A DNA stretch of 64,000 bases, from NCBI RefSeq assembly GCF_042693015.1, contig NZ_CP170544.1, forward strand, positions 868,001 through 932,000, written 5' to 3'. The notes under the pieces are model-generated. The model made no database searches, was not told where the DNA came from, and saw only the letters and a list, made by a program, of their open reading frames with translations. The position numbers and the translations under genes are program-made. How positions within the stretch are numbered: position 1 is the first letter of the stretch; every line of letters starts with the position of its first letter. This document shows, piece by piece, positions 16,073 through 24,568 of this stretch. This DNA is from Sphingomonas_E sp042693015. Its GTDB lineage: Bacteria; Pseudomonadota; Alphaproteobacteria; Sphingomonadales; Sphingomonadaceae.

Positions 16073-17352
16073 AGGCGCTCCTGCTCGCCGCAGCGGCGCT
16101 GATCGCCGCGCCCGCCGCCGCCGAGACGGTGGCGATCACCAACGCCAAGCTCGTCATCGGTGACGGTTCCGCGCCGATCGACAATGGCACGGTCGTCATG
16201 CGGGACGGCCGCATCGTCGCGGCGGGGCGCATGGCTCCGCCCGCCAGTGCGTCGCGGGTGATCGATGCCGAGGGAAAATGGGTGACGCCGGGCCTCGTCG
16301 CCGGCTTCACCCGGATGGGCATCGTCGAGGTCGACGGGGTCAGCCAGACCAACGACAGTTCGGCCGGCAAGTCGCCGTTCAACGCCGCGCTTGATGTCGC
16401 GCCGGCGGTCAACCCGCGGACATCGGCGATCATTCTCAACCGGGCGGAGGGGATCACCCGCGCCGTGGTGGCGCCAGAGAGTGCGGGGTCGATCTTCGCG
16501 GGGCAGGGGGCGATCATCGATCTCGGCGCCGACATGAACGCCGTCCAGAAGGCCAAGGCGTTCCAGTTCGTCGAGTTCGGCGAAAGCGGCGCAGCGCAGG
16601 CGGGCGGCAGTCGTCCAGCGGCCTATGCGGCGTTCCGCAACGCGCTGGCCGAGGCGCGGGATTATGCGGCCGGGAGGCGTGGTGACGATGCGCTGCTCAC
16701 CCGGCTCGATGCGGCGGCTTTGGTGCCGGTGGTCAACGGCCAGATGCCGTTGCTCGTCCATGTCGAGCGCGGGATCGACATCCTGCAGGCGCTGGAGCTG
16801 AAGAAGGAGTTCCCGTCGCTCAAGATGGTCCTGGTCGGCGCGACCGAGGCGTGGACGGTCGCGGAGCAGGTGCGGGCATCGGGCGTGCCGGTGCTGGCTT
16901 CGGCGCTCGCGGATCTGCCGGCCTCGTTCGAATCGCTGGCGGCTACGCAGTCGAACATCGGCCGGCTCAAGAATGCCGGCGTGCCCGTCGGCATCGGCAT
17001 GATCAACGACGACGAGGCGCGGCAGGCCCGGCTGATCAAGCAATATGCCGGCAATCTGGTGGCGCTCGGCAAGATTCCGGGAGCAGCCGGGCTCGATTGG
17101 GGCGCGGCCTTCGCCACGATCTCGTCGAAGCCGGCGGAGGCGCTGGGGCTGGGCGGCGAGATCGGATCGCTGCAGCCGGGCCGGCGTGCCGACGTCGTGA
17201 TCTGGGACGGCGACCCGCTGGAACTGTCGACGGCGGCTCTGTCGGTATGGATCGACGGGGTCGAGCAGCCACTGCGCACCCGTCAGGACAAGCTGCGCGA
17301 CCGCTATCGCCAGGCGACCGAAGGCGCCTTGCCGAAGGCATACGAACGATAG
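16069..17352 (+). CDS. Second amidohydrolase-like protein lacking the usual metal ligands
   Basis: 427 residues from a GTG overlapping the previous stop (GTGA). The signal peptide ALLLAAAALIAAPAAA is clear. The fold is kept: LVIGDGSAPIDNGTVVMRDGRIVAAG at the start and GGEIGSLQPGRRADVVIWDG at the end. However, the metal HxH after TPG is replaced by LVAGFTRMG. The position of the second His pair reads VLVGATEAW, and the catalytic Asp region reads GIGMINDDE. One His remains in PLLVHVERG. It is probably an inactive or repurposed subunit working with the upstream enzyme; that is inference. Confidence 0.8.
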   Translation: MKALLLAAAALIAAPAAAETVAITNAKLVIGDGSAPIDNGTVVMRDGRIVAAGRMAPPASASRVIDAEGKWVTPGLVAGFTRMGIVEVDGVSQTNDSSAGKSPFNAALDVAPAVNPRTSAIILNRAEGITRAVVAPESAGSIFAGQGAIIDLGADMNAVQKAKAFQFVEFGESGAAQAGGSRPAAYAAFRNALAEARDYAAGRRGDDALLTRLDAAALVPVVNGQMPLLVHVERGIDILQALELKKEFPSLKMVLVGATEAWTVAEQVRASGVPVLASALADLPASFESLAATQSNIGRLKNAGVPVGIGMINDDEARQARLIKQYAGNLVALGKIPGAAGLDWGAAFATISSKPAEALGLGGEIGSLQPGRRADVVIWDGDPLELSTAALSVWIDGVEQPLRTRQDKLRDRYRQATEGALPKAYER

Positions 17353-17362
17353 GCAGCAAAGA

Positions 17363-17390
17363 GGCGGCGACGGTATGCCCCGTCGCCGCC
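17363..17390 (+). terminator. Strong hairpin after the transporter-amidohydrolase operon
   Basis: An 11-bp GC stem (GGCGGCGACGG and its complement) with a short loop starts 11 bases after the stop codon. No T-run follows, so it may protect the mRNA end or act with Rho. Confidence 0.5.
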
Positions 17391-17482
17391 AGTAGGGTCG
17401 CATCGCTGCCGATGGCGCAGCCGCCCGGACCACGCATCCCCCAATCGCGGTAGAAATTTCAAAATCATCTCCAATTCGGATT

Positions 17483-17499
17483 GCATTGCAACGCAATGC
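17483..17499. promoter_or_regulatory. Operator-like inverted repeat upstream of the LuxR gene
   Basis: Perfect 7-bp arms GCATTGC and GCAATGC separated by AAC, upstream of the most probable luxR start. Confidence 0.5.
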
Positions 17500-17536
17500 G
17501 GGCGACCAACGTAATAATGATCGGACGTGAGGGGAC

Positions 17537-17554
17537 CCCGGCCAGCTGGCCGGG
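17537..17554. promoter_or_regulatory. 18-bp perfect palindrome just before the LuxR gene
   Basis: CCCGGCCAG joined directly to its complement. It ends 10 bases before the favoured ATG at 17565, so it may act as an operator or an RNA hairpin controlling translation. If an upstream start is used it would be coding. Confidence 0.5.
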
Positions 17555-17564
17555 CACGGTTCTG

Positions 17565-18698
17565 ATGGGGACGATGAGGGGGCGCGATCAAATCAGCCTG
17601 GAGGCGATCGACCGGTTCGGCGCGGCGGCGCTGGAGCCGTCGAACTGGCTTCCTGCCTTGCAGTCGCTGGCGGACGCCACGCGATCCGCACGCGGGCAGC
17701 TTGTCGGCATCGGCGGACCGGCAGCCATCCCGTTCAACTGGGTCACGGGCTTTCCCGACGATGCACTGGCCGAATTCGTGGCGATCGACGGCGGTAATCC
17801 CGCAATCAACCCGCGAGTCGCGGCCGCGGCGCGCTTCCCGAGCGACGAGGTCGTCTTCGAGAAGCATTATGACGCGGTTCGCCCCCACCTGAAATCCAGC
17901 ATCTATGCCGATTTCAGCGCGACCCACGACATTCCACACGGTTGCCAGGCGGTGATCGGGCAGGGCGCGGATGGCATGGTCGGCCTCGCGGTGCTGCGCA
18001 CGGCGCGAGACGGCACCACCAGCGAGGAGGATCGCGCAGCCTTTGCCCGCATCGTACCCCATGTGCGCGCTGCGGTGCGGCTGCAGGTCGCACTGGAGCA
18101 GCAGGGCGCAAAGCTGGTGGCGGGCGCTTTCGAGACGATGGGCGTGGCGGCTTTCCTGTGCGACGGCGCCGGCAAGGTGGTTTCGCACACGCCATCGGCG
18201 GACAGGTTGCTGTCGCAACGACGGCTGAAGCTATCGGGTGGTGTGCTGCTTGCCTCGATCGAAGACGAAAGCGGCAAATTGCGCCGCGCCATCAACCGCG
18301 TAGCGACCGTCCCGCCCGATCAACCGCCACCGCCATCATCCACGGTGATGCTACGCGGCGCGCCGGGAGAAATGCCACTGCTGGCGGAGATCGCGCGGCT
18401 GCCGACCAATGCCTGGACGTTCGGCGCAGGTGCGCGCGTGCTGGTGGTAGTGAAGGGCCGTAAGCCGCGATCCGAAAACATGGTTGACGCGCTGATGGCG
18501 GCCTATGGCCTGTCGCAGGCCGAGGCGGATGTGGCGCTTCGGCTGCTGGATGCGGAGGGCCGTGAGACGATTGCCGCGGCGCGCGGGGTTTCGCTCGATA
18601 CCGTGCGCGCACAGATCAAGGCGATCTTCGCCAAGCTGGAGGTCAACCGCGAAGTCGAGCTGATTTCCCGGCTCGCCCCGATCATTCACGGCGGCTGA
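17565..18698 (+). CDS. LuxR-type helix-turn-helix regulator
   Basis: 377 residues from the ATG at 17565; the true start could also be 17517 or 17574, because none has a strong ribosome site. Conserved sequence starts at ISLEAIDRFGAAALEPSNWLPAL. The C-terminal 65 residues form a LuxR/GerE DNA-binding domain (YGLSQAEADVALRLL, then ARGVSLDTVRAQIKAIFAKLEVNREVEL). The middle may be a PAS-like sensor (VAAFLCDGAGKVVSHTPSADRLL). Regulators of this build are common in sphingomonads; ligand and targets are unknown. It is convergent with the beta-lactamase gene, 3 bases apart. Confidence 0.85.
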   Translation: MGTMRGRDQISLEAIDRFGAAALEPSNWLPALQSLADATRSARGQLVGIGGPAAIPFNWVTGFPDDALAEFVAIDGGNPAINPRVAAAARFPSDEVVFEKHYDAVRPHLKSSIYADFSATHDIPHGCQAVIGQGADGMVGLAVLRTARDGTTSEEDRAAFARIVPHVRAAVRLQVALEQQGAKLVAGAFETMGVAAFLCDGAGKVVSHTPSADRLLSQRRLKLSGGVLLASIEDESGKLRRAINRVATVPPDQPPPPSSTVMLRGAPGEMPLLAEIARLPTNAWTFGAGARVLVVVKGRKPRSENMVDALMAAYGLSQAEADVALRLLDAEGRETIAAARGVSLDTVRAQIKAIFAKLEVNREVELISRLAPIIHGG

Positions 18699-18701
18699 CG
18701 A

Positions 18702-19820
18702 TCAGAATGCGGCGATCGTAGGCTGTCGCGGCGCCCAGGCGTCGGCGGCCACCACGGCGCGAACCACATCGTTCATCAGCCGCTGACGGACCGGGATAGA
18801 TTGACGCGTGCTGCCGATCATCACCGCGATCGCGTAGCTGCGGCCATTGGGCGACGTGATGACCCCGACGTCGTTATAGCCGGCGACCATACCGCCGAGA
18901 TCCTGACCGGTGCCCGTCTTGTGCGCGAGCGTCCAGCCAGGGGCCAGGCCGCCACGCAGCCGCTGCGGGCCGGTGCGGCTGTCGCGCATCGTACCGAGAA
19001 GCAGGCTGGTCGAGGCCGGTGACAGCAACTCGCCACGCTGGAGGCGGGCCAAGGCCGCCGCGATCGCCTCTGCCGAGGCGCCATCCATCGGGTCGGCGAG
19101 ATAGCGATCCATCGCGGCCTGGCGCTGTGCATAGGGCAGAGCGGCACGCGCGATCTGGAAGCCATTGCCGGACGAATATTCGGGACGCCACTCCATGCCG
19201 GCGATGCCGCTCTGGAGCAGGGTTTCGCCGGGGCCGAAGGCGATGCGACCGAGCCGCTTGTCGAGAATCATCGCGCGGATCGCATCGGGGCCACCCGCAC
19301 GGCGCAACAGCATATCGTTGCAGGTGTTGTCGCTCTGCGTGAGCGCGATCCGCATCAGCTCACCATAAGTGGTCGAAAAGCCTTCCTTGCCCATCATCGC
19401 GCGGACCGGCTGGTGGAAGACCGTCAGATTCTCGCGGCGAACGACGACCGGCTCGCTCAAGCGGATGGTGCCGCGATCGACCGCATCGAGCACCGCCATG
19501 CTCACCCACAGCTTGCTCACGCTTTGTTGGGGCATCGGCCGGGCGGCGTTGTAGCCGACCGTCCAGCCGCTGGAGACGTCCTGCACGGCGATGCCGACGC
19601 TGCCGGAGAAATTGCGGCCAAGCTCGGCTATGCGTGTTTCGAGCGATGCGGGTGCGCGGATAACGGGTGGCGGCGCCGGTGGCGCAGGCGGCAGCGGGGC
19701 AGGAGCACGGGCGATCGGAGCAACGGGTTGGGCGGTCGGGGCAACGCAAGCCGCGGCCACGACCAGCGCCATCGGCGTCAGCAGTCGCCAGCCCGTGATC
19801 CATTCCCCCGATTTCCGCAT
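18702..19820 (-). CDS. Class A beta-lactamase, putative lipoprotein with proline-rich linker
   Basis: 372 residues from the ATG at 19820, preceded by GGAGGAG. The class A motifs are all present: S100-V-S-K103 (active serine and lysine), S163-D-N165, E199-T-L-L-Q (matching E166xxLN with Gln for Asn) and KTGTG near residue 305. The leader ends AAAC25, a lipobox, and residues 28-55 form an Ala/Pro linker, suggesting a periplasmic domain tethered to a membrane. The family hydrolyses beta-lactams by an acyl-serine mechanism; the spectrum cannot be inferred. An intrinsic chromosomal gene is likely, since there is no mobile element beside it. Confidence 0.88.
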   Translation of the reverse strand: MRKSGEWITGWRLLTPMALVVAAACVAPTAQPVAPIARAPAPLPPAPPAPPPVIRAPASLETRIAELGRNFSGSVGIAVQDVSSGWTVGYNAARPMPQQSVSKLWVSMAVLDAVDRGTIRLSEPVVVRRENLTVFHQPVRAMMGKEGFSTTYGELMRIALTQSDNTCNDMLLRRAGGPDAIRAMILDKRLGRIAFGPGETLLQSGIAGMEWRPEYSSGNGFQIARAALPYAQRQAAMDRYLADPMDGASAEAIAAALARLQRGELLSPASTSLLLGTMRDSRTGPQRLRGGLAPGWTLAHKTGTGQDLGGMVAGYNDVGVITSPNGRSYAIAVMIGSTRQSIPVRQRLMNDVVRAVVAADAWAPRQPTIAAF

Positions 19821-19873
19821 AAGACGCTCCTCCACCCGAATGGCCGGATTATGCGCCTCAACGGCTTTCAGGA

Positions 19874-21217
19874 CTATGGACCGGGGACTCCGGCGGACTC
19901 GGTCGGTCCCGCATTCGGCTCGGGCCGCCGACGATGGATGCGAAGCGCGCGCCAGAGCAGGCAGATGGAAATGATCGAGGCGATGAGCACGCCGACGCCC
20001 GCGCCGATCACCCCGAAATAGACGGGCAGGATGGCGATCAGCACGATCAGGATGATCGTCGAGATGATACGGAGCTTGAGCGACAGATCGGCGCGGCCCA
20101 TGGCGACGAGCGCCGGCTCAAAGCCCACCGCGGCGAAATCGACCGCGGCGGCGGTTCCGAGCGCGAGCAGCACCGGATAGGCGCCGTGAAATTCGGGGCC
20201 GGCGATCAGGCCGATGACGGGGCGGCCGATCAGTAGCAGCAGAGCGAAGACGATACCGCCGCCAATCGCGGTCAGCCGTAGCGTGCGGGCGAGAAGCGCA
20301 TCGAATTCATCCTCGCCGGCGGCAGTTCCACTGCGGACAAGTTCCGGAAAGATGGCGCGGGCGAGGATCTGGGACAGCTTGGCGAGGCCTTGTGCCAACT
20401 GCTGCGCAAGGCGGAAGCTGCCGGCAGCCGCTGGAGTGATGACGAGGCCGATGATGAGCGCGGCCAATTCCTTGCCGCCCACGCCCAGCGAGGAGGAGAG
20501 GTTGGTGACGACGGAATAGCGGCCGATGCCGGGATTTTCAGCGAGCATTTCGTGCCACTTCGCCCTGGGCCAGCGGAAGGGCTGAACCTTGTGCGCGGCG
20601 ATCCAGTAAGCGAGCGCGGTCAGGGCTTCGGCGGCGGCCCAGACCGCCAGATAGGCGATTACGCTTGGGTGGATCAGCCATACGGCGATGGCGCCGCCGC
20701 AGCGTACGATCGCCGTTACCGAGTCACAGGCGGCGGCTGTGGCAAAGCGATCATGGAGGCGGAGCACGCCGACCGGCGTCCAGTGCGTCGACAGGACGAG
20801 CACGGCGCTGGTGCCGATCGCCTGCCAGGCGAAGCTCTGCGTCCAGCCGAAATGATTGGCGAGGAGGAGCGTGCCCAGGGTCGCGAGCGCAACGCCTGCA
20901 AGCGCCGCCGCCACGTCGAGCGTGATGGTGAAGCGGACCAGCCGGGCGAGCGCGTCGGTGCGGTGGTCATGCAGCAACGGCATGCCGTAGCGGACGATGA
21001 TCTGCCAGCTCTGGAAGGTGACGAAGGTGGCGGTCGCCTGGCCGACGCCGAGCGCCAGCGCGAACTGGCCGAACCCCTCCAGCCCCAGCGAACGGGTGAC
21101 GATGGCGATGTAGATCAGGCTCAGCACTGCGCCGAAGCCCTTGCCGCCCAGCATCCAGCCGGTGTTGAGGAGGATTGCGCGCAGCGATCCGCTGCGAAGG
21201 GGGGCAGGTTCGGTCAT
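19874..21217 (-). CDS. Oligosaccharide flippase / polysaccharide biosynthesis membrane protein
   Basis: 447 residues with about 12 predicted membrane helices and the N-terminal pattern LLNTGWMLGGKGFGAVLSLIYIAIVTRSLGLEGFGQFALAL, split here over about residues 14-50, typical of Wzx-like flippases of the MATE/MVF superfamily. Such proteins move lipid-linked sugars across the inner membrane. There is no glycosyltransferase next to it. It is divergent from the CDP-alcohol phosphotransferase gene. The substrate is unknown. Confidence 0.85.
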   Translation of the reverse strand: MTEPAPLRSGSLRAILLNTGWMLGGKGFGAVLSLIYIAIVTRSLGLEGFGQFALALGVGQATATFVTFQSWQIIVRYGMPLLHDHRTDALARLVRFTITLDVAAALAGVALATLGTLLLANHFGWTQSFAWQAIGTSAVLVLSTHWTPVGVLRLHDRFATAAACDSVTAIVRCGGAIAVWLIHPSVIAYLAVWAAAEALTALAYWIAAHKVQPFRWPRAKWHEMLAENPGIGRYSVVTNLSSSLGVGGKELAALIIGLVITPAAAGSFRLAQQLAQGLAKLSQILARAIFPELVRSGTAAGEDEFDALLARTLRLTAIGGGIVFALLLLIGRPVIGLIAGPEFHGAYPVLLALGTAAAVDFAAVGFEPALVAMGRADLSLKLRIISTIILIVLIAILPVYFGVIGAGVGVLIASIISICLLWRALRIHRRRPEPNAGPTESAGVPGP

Positions 21218-21335
21218 CGGTGTCCAGCGCCATAGAACGATCGGGCAAGCTTGCGAAGCATGGATCGCTGCCGTTGCGCAGACGCAAGGATAGGATATTT
21301 AGGGCGCATTCCATCAGCCGCACAGGATCCGGCCC

Positions 21336-22457
21336 TTGCCCGAACATGTTCCGACGATCATCCTCGTCGGCGAAAACCCCACCCGTATCTGGGGAATGAG
21401 CATCGACGAACGCACGCGGCGCATGGCGGCTGCGGCGAAGCTGCCGTTCGGCGAGGCTGTAGGCGACAGCCCGGCCCTGATGGTGAACCGCGGTTTCGTG
21501 TTCGATCCGCCCTGGCTGCGCCATCATGCCGCCAATCCTGGCGCGGTGCTGACGATCGGCGGGGTGCCGGTGATCGCGCATGTGCGCAACGCCGCCGAGC
21601 GTGAAGCGGTGGCGCAGGCCATGGCGACGGGCACGCCGTTTGGCGTGAGGGGCACGCTCGCCGTCACCGCCTATGAAGACGGGGCGGAGATCGTCAACGA
21701 GGCACTGCGCAAGCGCGAGCGGCCCTTCGCCATGCCGCTCCGGCCAGACACGGTGAAGGCGGCCGAACGCGCGAGCTATTTCGGCGCATACAAGGGCGTG
21801 ACCGACCTCCTCACCAAATATCTCTGGCCCGAATGGGCGCTGGTGCTGACGCGGATCGCCGCGCGGATCGGCATGACGCCCAATATGGTGACGGGGATCG
21901 GCGCCGCGCTCTGCGTCGCGGCCACCATCGCCTTCTGGCACGGCCATTACTGGTTGGGCATGGCGATGGGCCTGGTGTTCATGGTGCTCGATACGGTGGA
22001 CGGCAAGCTCGCCCGCTGCACCATCACATCCTCCTGGTGGGGCAATATCTTCGACCATGGCATCGATCTGGTGCATCCGCCCTTCTGGTGGTGGGCCTGG
22101 GGCGTCGGGCTGACGGCCTATGGACGGCCGCTGCCGCAGGGAGAATTATGGCTGCTGCTCGCCGTGATCGTTGGCGTTTATATCCTCCAGCGTTTCGTCG
22201 AGGGTGCGTTCATGCGGCTTTACGGCATGCACATCCATGTCTGGCGCAAGGTCGACTCGCAGTTCCGGCTGATCACCGCGCGCCGCAACCCGAACATGGT
22301 GATCCTGTTCGTCGCCATGCTGTTCCAGCGGCCCGATATCGGCCTGATCGTGGTCGCGTGGTGGACGGTGATCTCGTTCGTCGTTCATGGCGTCCAACTC
22401 GTCCAGGCGATGGTTGCGCGGGCGCGAGGCCGGGAGATAGCTTCATGGCTAGCATGA
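21336..22457 (+). CDS. CDP-alcohol phosphatidyltransferase family protein with extra N-terminal domain
   Basis: 373 residues. The C-terminal membrane half carries the family motif D-x2-D-G-x2-A-R-x8-G-x3-D-x3-D in DTVDGKLARCTI...WGNIFDHGID, with several helices around it. The first 130 residues are soluble and begin TIILVGENPTRIWGMSIDERTRR, which resembles the phosphate-binding start of a sugar nucleotidyltransferase but is short. A TTG at 21336 is taken as start because this segment seems conserved; the ATG at 21396 is an alternative. It would join a CDP-activated lipid to an alcohol. The HIT-family gene overlaps its end. Confidence 0.82.
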   Translation: MPEHVPTIILVGENPTRIWGMSIDERTRRMAAAAKLPFGEAVGDSPALMVNRGFVFDPPWLRHHAANPGAVLTIGGVPVIAHVRNAAEREAVAQAMATGTPFGVRGTLAVTAYEDGAEIVNEALRKRERPFAMPLRPDTVKAAERASYFGAYKGVTDLLTKYLWPEWALVLTRIAARIGMTPNMVTGIGAALCVAATIAFWHGHYWLGMAMGLVFMVLDTVDGKLARCTITSSWWGNIFDHGIDLVHPPFWWWAWGVGLTAYGRPLPQGELWLLLAVIVGVYILQRFVEGAFMRLYGMHIHVWRKVDSQFRLITARRNPNMVILFVAMLFQRPDIGLIVVAWWTVISFVVHGVQLVQAMVARARGREIASWLA

Positions 22458-22885
22458 ACGACACCATCCTGCGCTTCGGCTATCCGGCGACCCTGATCGC
22501 GGACTATCGCCATTGGATGGTGCTGCTGCGTCCCGACCAACCGACGCTCGGCAGCCTGGTGCTCGCCTCGACCAGCGAGGCCAAGGCGTTCGGATCGCTG
22601 CCGGCGGAGGCCTATGCCGAACTGGGCATGGTTTCGGCGCATATCGAAGCGGCGCTGAGCCGGGCCGTTTCCTATGAGAAGATCAATTATCTCATGCTGA
22701 TGATGGTCGACCCTCATGTCCATTATCATGTCATCCCGCGCTATGCGGGAAGCCGCAGCGCCGAGGGGCTGACGATCGCCGACGCCGGTTGGCCGAAGGT
22801 GCCGGCGCTGGGCGAGGCGGTGAAACTCGACACCGATCAGGTGAAGCGGCTCGCGGGCTGGATCAAGGGCCATTGGCGACGCTGA
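22445..22885 (+). CDS. HIT-family nucleotide-binding protein
   Basis: 146 residues, start inside the last codons of the upstream gene. The histidine triad H-V-H-Y-H-V-I-P-R lies near residue 97. Members hydrolyse or transfer nucleotide monophosphates, for example Ap4A hydrolases and adenylyl transferases. The upstream overlap of 13 bases and the likely CDP- or NDP-alcohol chemistry there suggest a linked nucleotide step; this is inference. Confidence 0.9.
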   Translation: MASMNDTILRFGYPATLIADYRHWMVLLRPDQPTLGSLVLASTSEAKAFGSLPAEAYAELGMVSAHIEAALSRAVSYEKINYLMLMMVDPHVHYHVIPRYAGSRSAEGLTIADAGWPKVPALGEAVKLDTDQVKRLAGWIKGHWRR

Positions 22886-22895
22886 ATATGGAACA

Positions 22896-22919
22896 CCCGC
22901 CGGGCTGATCCCCGGCGGG
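22896..22919. terminator. Hairpin between the HIT gene and the small aceA-linked gene
   Basis: A 9-bp stem CCCGCCGGG with its complement and a 6-base loop, between convergent genes, followed on the plus strand by a pyrimidine-rich run. Confidence 0.6.
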
Positions 22920-22954
22920 CGCCTTCTCCTCTCCAGGGAAAATCGTCGACGGCT

Positions 22955-23110
22955 TCAGCCGAAACGGCCGAGGCGGTGATAGAGATTGCTGTATTTGGTC
23001 GATTCAGGCTTGTCCTGAACCTCGCGCAGATAGTGGGCGACAGCCTGCTTCAGGAGCTGGAAATCTTCCGTCGAGAAGACGGGGCGGGCCCGTGTGGGTT
23101 CGGTCATCAT
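22955..23110 (-). CDS. 51-residue protein encoded directly downstream of isocitrate lyase
   Basis: Starts MMTEPTRARPVFSTED and continues with FQLLKQAVAHYLREVQDKPES and an ending YHRLGRFG. It has an AAGGAGAGA ribosome site next to its ATG and begins 15 bases after the aceA stop, on the same strand. It is probably a soluble helical protein made together with isocitrate lyase. I do not recognise a family or function. Confidence 0.75.
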   Translation of the reverse strand: MMTEPTRARPVFSTEDFQLLKQAVAHYLREVQDKPESTKYSNLYHRLGRFG

Positions 23111-23125
23111 TCTCTCCTTCCTCTT

Positions 23126-24406
23126 TCATTCAGCCGCGACGGCGAACTGATCGGCTTCGGTGGATTCGGCGAGCGCGGTGGTGGACGCCTGGCCGCCTGA
23201 CACGGCTTCCGCGACCAGATCGAAATAGCCGGTGCCGACCTCACGCTGGTGGCGGGTGGCGGTGTAGCCGTCCTTCTCCGACCGGAACTCGGCCTGTTGC
23301 AGCTCCGAATAGGCCGCCATGCCGCGATCCTTGTAGCCCCGCGCCAGCTCGAACATGCCGTGGTTGAGCTGGTGGAAGCCCGCCAGCGTCACGAACTGGA
23401 ACTTGTAGCCCATCGCCCCCAGCTCGCGCTGAAACTTCGCGATCGTCTCCTTGTCGAGCTTGGCTTCCCAGTTGAAGCTGGGCGAGCAGTTGTACGCCAT
23501 CATCTTGCCCGGGTGCGCTTTCTGCACAGCCTCGGCGAACCGCTTGGCATCCTCCAGGTTCGGGTGGCTTGTTTCCCACCACAAGAGATCGGCATGTTCG
23601 GCAAAGGCGATGCCGCGCTTGATGCAATGATCGACGCCCGTACCATCCTTCAGGCGGAAGAAACCTTCGGGTGTCCGCTCGCCGGTCAAGAATTCATGAT
23701 CACGCTCGTCGATGTCGGAGGTGATCAGCTTCGCGCTCTCGGCATCGGTGCGGGCGACCAGCACGGTCGGCACGCCGCAGACGTCCGCTGCGAGCCGGGC
23801 CGCGTTGAGGTTGCGGATATGCGCCTGGGTGGGGATCAACACCTTGCCGCCGAGATGGCCGCACTTCTTCTCCGACGCGAGCTGGTCCTCGAAATGAACG
23901 CCGGCGGCGCCCGCCTCGATATAGGCCTTCATGATCTCGAAGCAGTTGAGCGGGCCGCCGAAGCCGGCCTCGGCATCGGCGACGATCGGCGCGAACCAGT
24001 CGCGCTTCGCACCGCCTTCGCTATGCTCGATCTGGTCGGCCCGCTGGAGGGTGCGGTTGATACGGCGGGCGAGTTCCGGCCCTGCATTGGCCGGGTAGAG
24101 TGACTGGTCCGGATACATGGCGCCGGCCGTGTTGGCGTCGGCGGCGACCTGCCAGCCCGATAGGTAGATCGCCTTCAGCCCGGCACGGACCATCTGCATC
24201 GCCTGGTTGCCGGAAAGCGCGCCAAGCGCGTTGATGTAAGGTTCGGACTGCAGCAACTCCCACAGCTTCAGCGCGCCCTTGCGGGCAAGGCTGTGCTCGA
24301 TCGTGACCGACCCGCGAAGCCGTTCCACATCGGCGACCGTATAGGTCCGTCGGATGCCGTCGAAGCGCCCTCTCGGTGCGGTGACAAGGTCGGTGAAGTC
24401 GGCCAT
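23126..24406 (-). CDS. aceA: Isocitrate lyase
   Basis: 426 residues from the ATG at 24406, with AAAGGG 9 bases upstream; two earlier in-frame ATGs lack a properly spaced site. The catalytic motif K-K-C-G-H-L lies in SEKKCGHLGGKVLIPT near residue 190. TLAGFHQLNHGMFELA and ANTAGAMYPDQSLYPA are also typical. It splits isocitrate to glyoxylate and succinate for growth on acetate or fatty acids. Malate synthase is not in the window. The divergent gene encodes a ScfR/RamB-type regulator, the expected controller, and TTTACAA/TTGTAAA sites lie in between. Confidence 0.96.
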   Translation of the reverse strand: MADFTDLVTAPRGRFDGIRRTYTVADVERLRGSVTIEHSLARKGALKLWELLQSEPYINALGALSGNQAMQMVRAGLKAIYLSGWQVAADANTAGAMYPDQSLYPANAGPELARRINRTLQRADQIEHSEGGAKRDWFAPIVADAEAGFGGPLNCFEIMKAYIEAGAAGVHFEDQLASEKKCGHLGGKVLIPTQAHIRNLNAARLAADVCGVPTVLVARTDAESAKLITSDIDERDHEFLTGERTPEGFFRLKDGTGVDHCIKRGIAFAEHADLLWWETSHPNLEDAKRFAEAVQKAHPGKMMAYNCSPSFNWEAKLDKETIAKFQRELGAMGYKFQFVTLAGFHQLNHGMFELARGYKDRGMAAYSELQQAEFRSEKDGYTATRHQREVGTGYFDLVAEAVSGGQASTTALAESTEADQFAVAAE

Positions 24407-24418
24407 TCTGTCCATCCC

Positions 24419-24425
24419 TTTACAA
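24419..24425. promoter_or_regulatory. TTTACAA half-site next to aceA start
   Basis: The same 7-mer as one arm of the inverted repeat at 24543-24568, 12 bases upstream of the aceA start codon. A candidate half-site for the regulator encoded next door. Confidence 0.4.
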
Positions 24426-24542
24426 GTCGATATTTTCAGCACCGTCGCCGGTGATGGAGATAATCTGCCATCTAGAGGGGAGGATTGGGATGCCGGCTGA
24501 CGTGATAATGATGTCAGGATGTGGACGAAGAGGCAGTTTATG

Positions 24543-24568
24543 TTGTAAAATAGTATGAATATTTACAA
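24543..24568. promoter_or_regulatory. Inverted repeat TTGTAAA-N12-TTTACAA in front of the ScfR-type gene
   Basis: Perfect 7-bp arms spanning 26 bases, just upstream of the favoured start at 24579. RamB of Corynebacterium binds a related A/T-flanked TTTGCAAA-type sequence, so a ScfR operator is plausible. Confidence 0.5.

Noticed and set aside
15673..17496. 607-codon minus-strand frame
   Set aside because: Antisense to the two amidohydrolase genes, low-complexity and without motifs.
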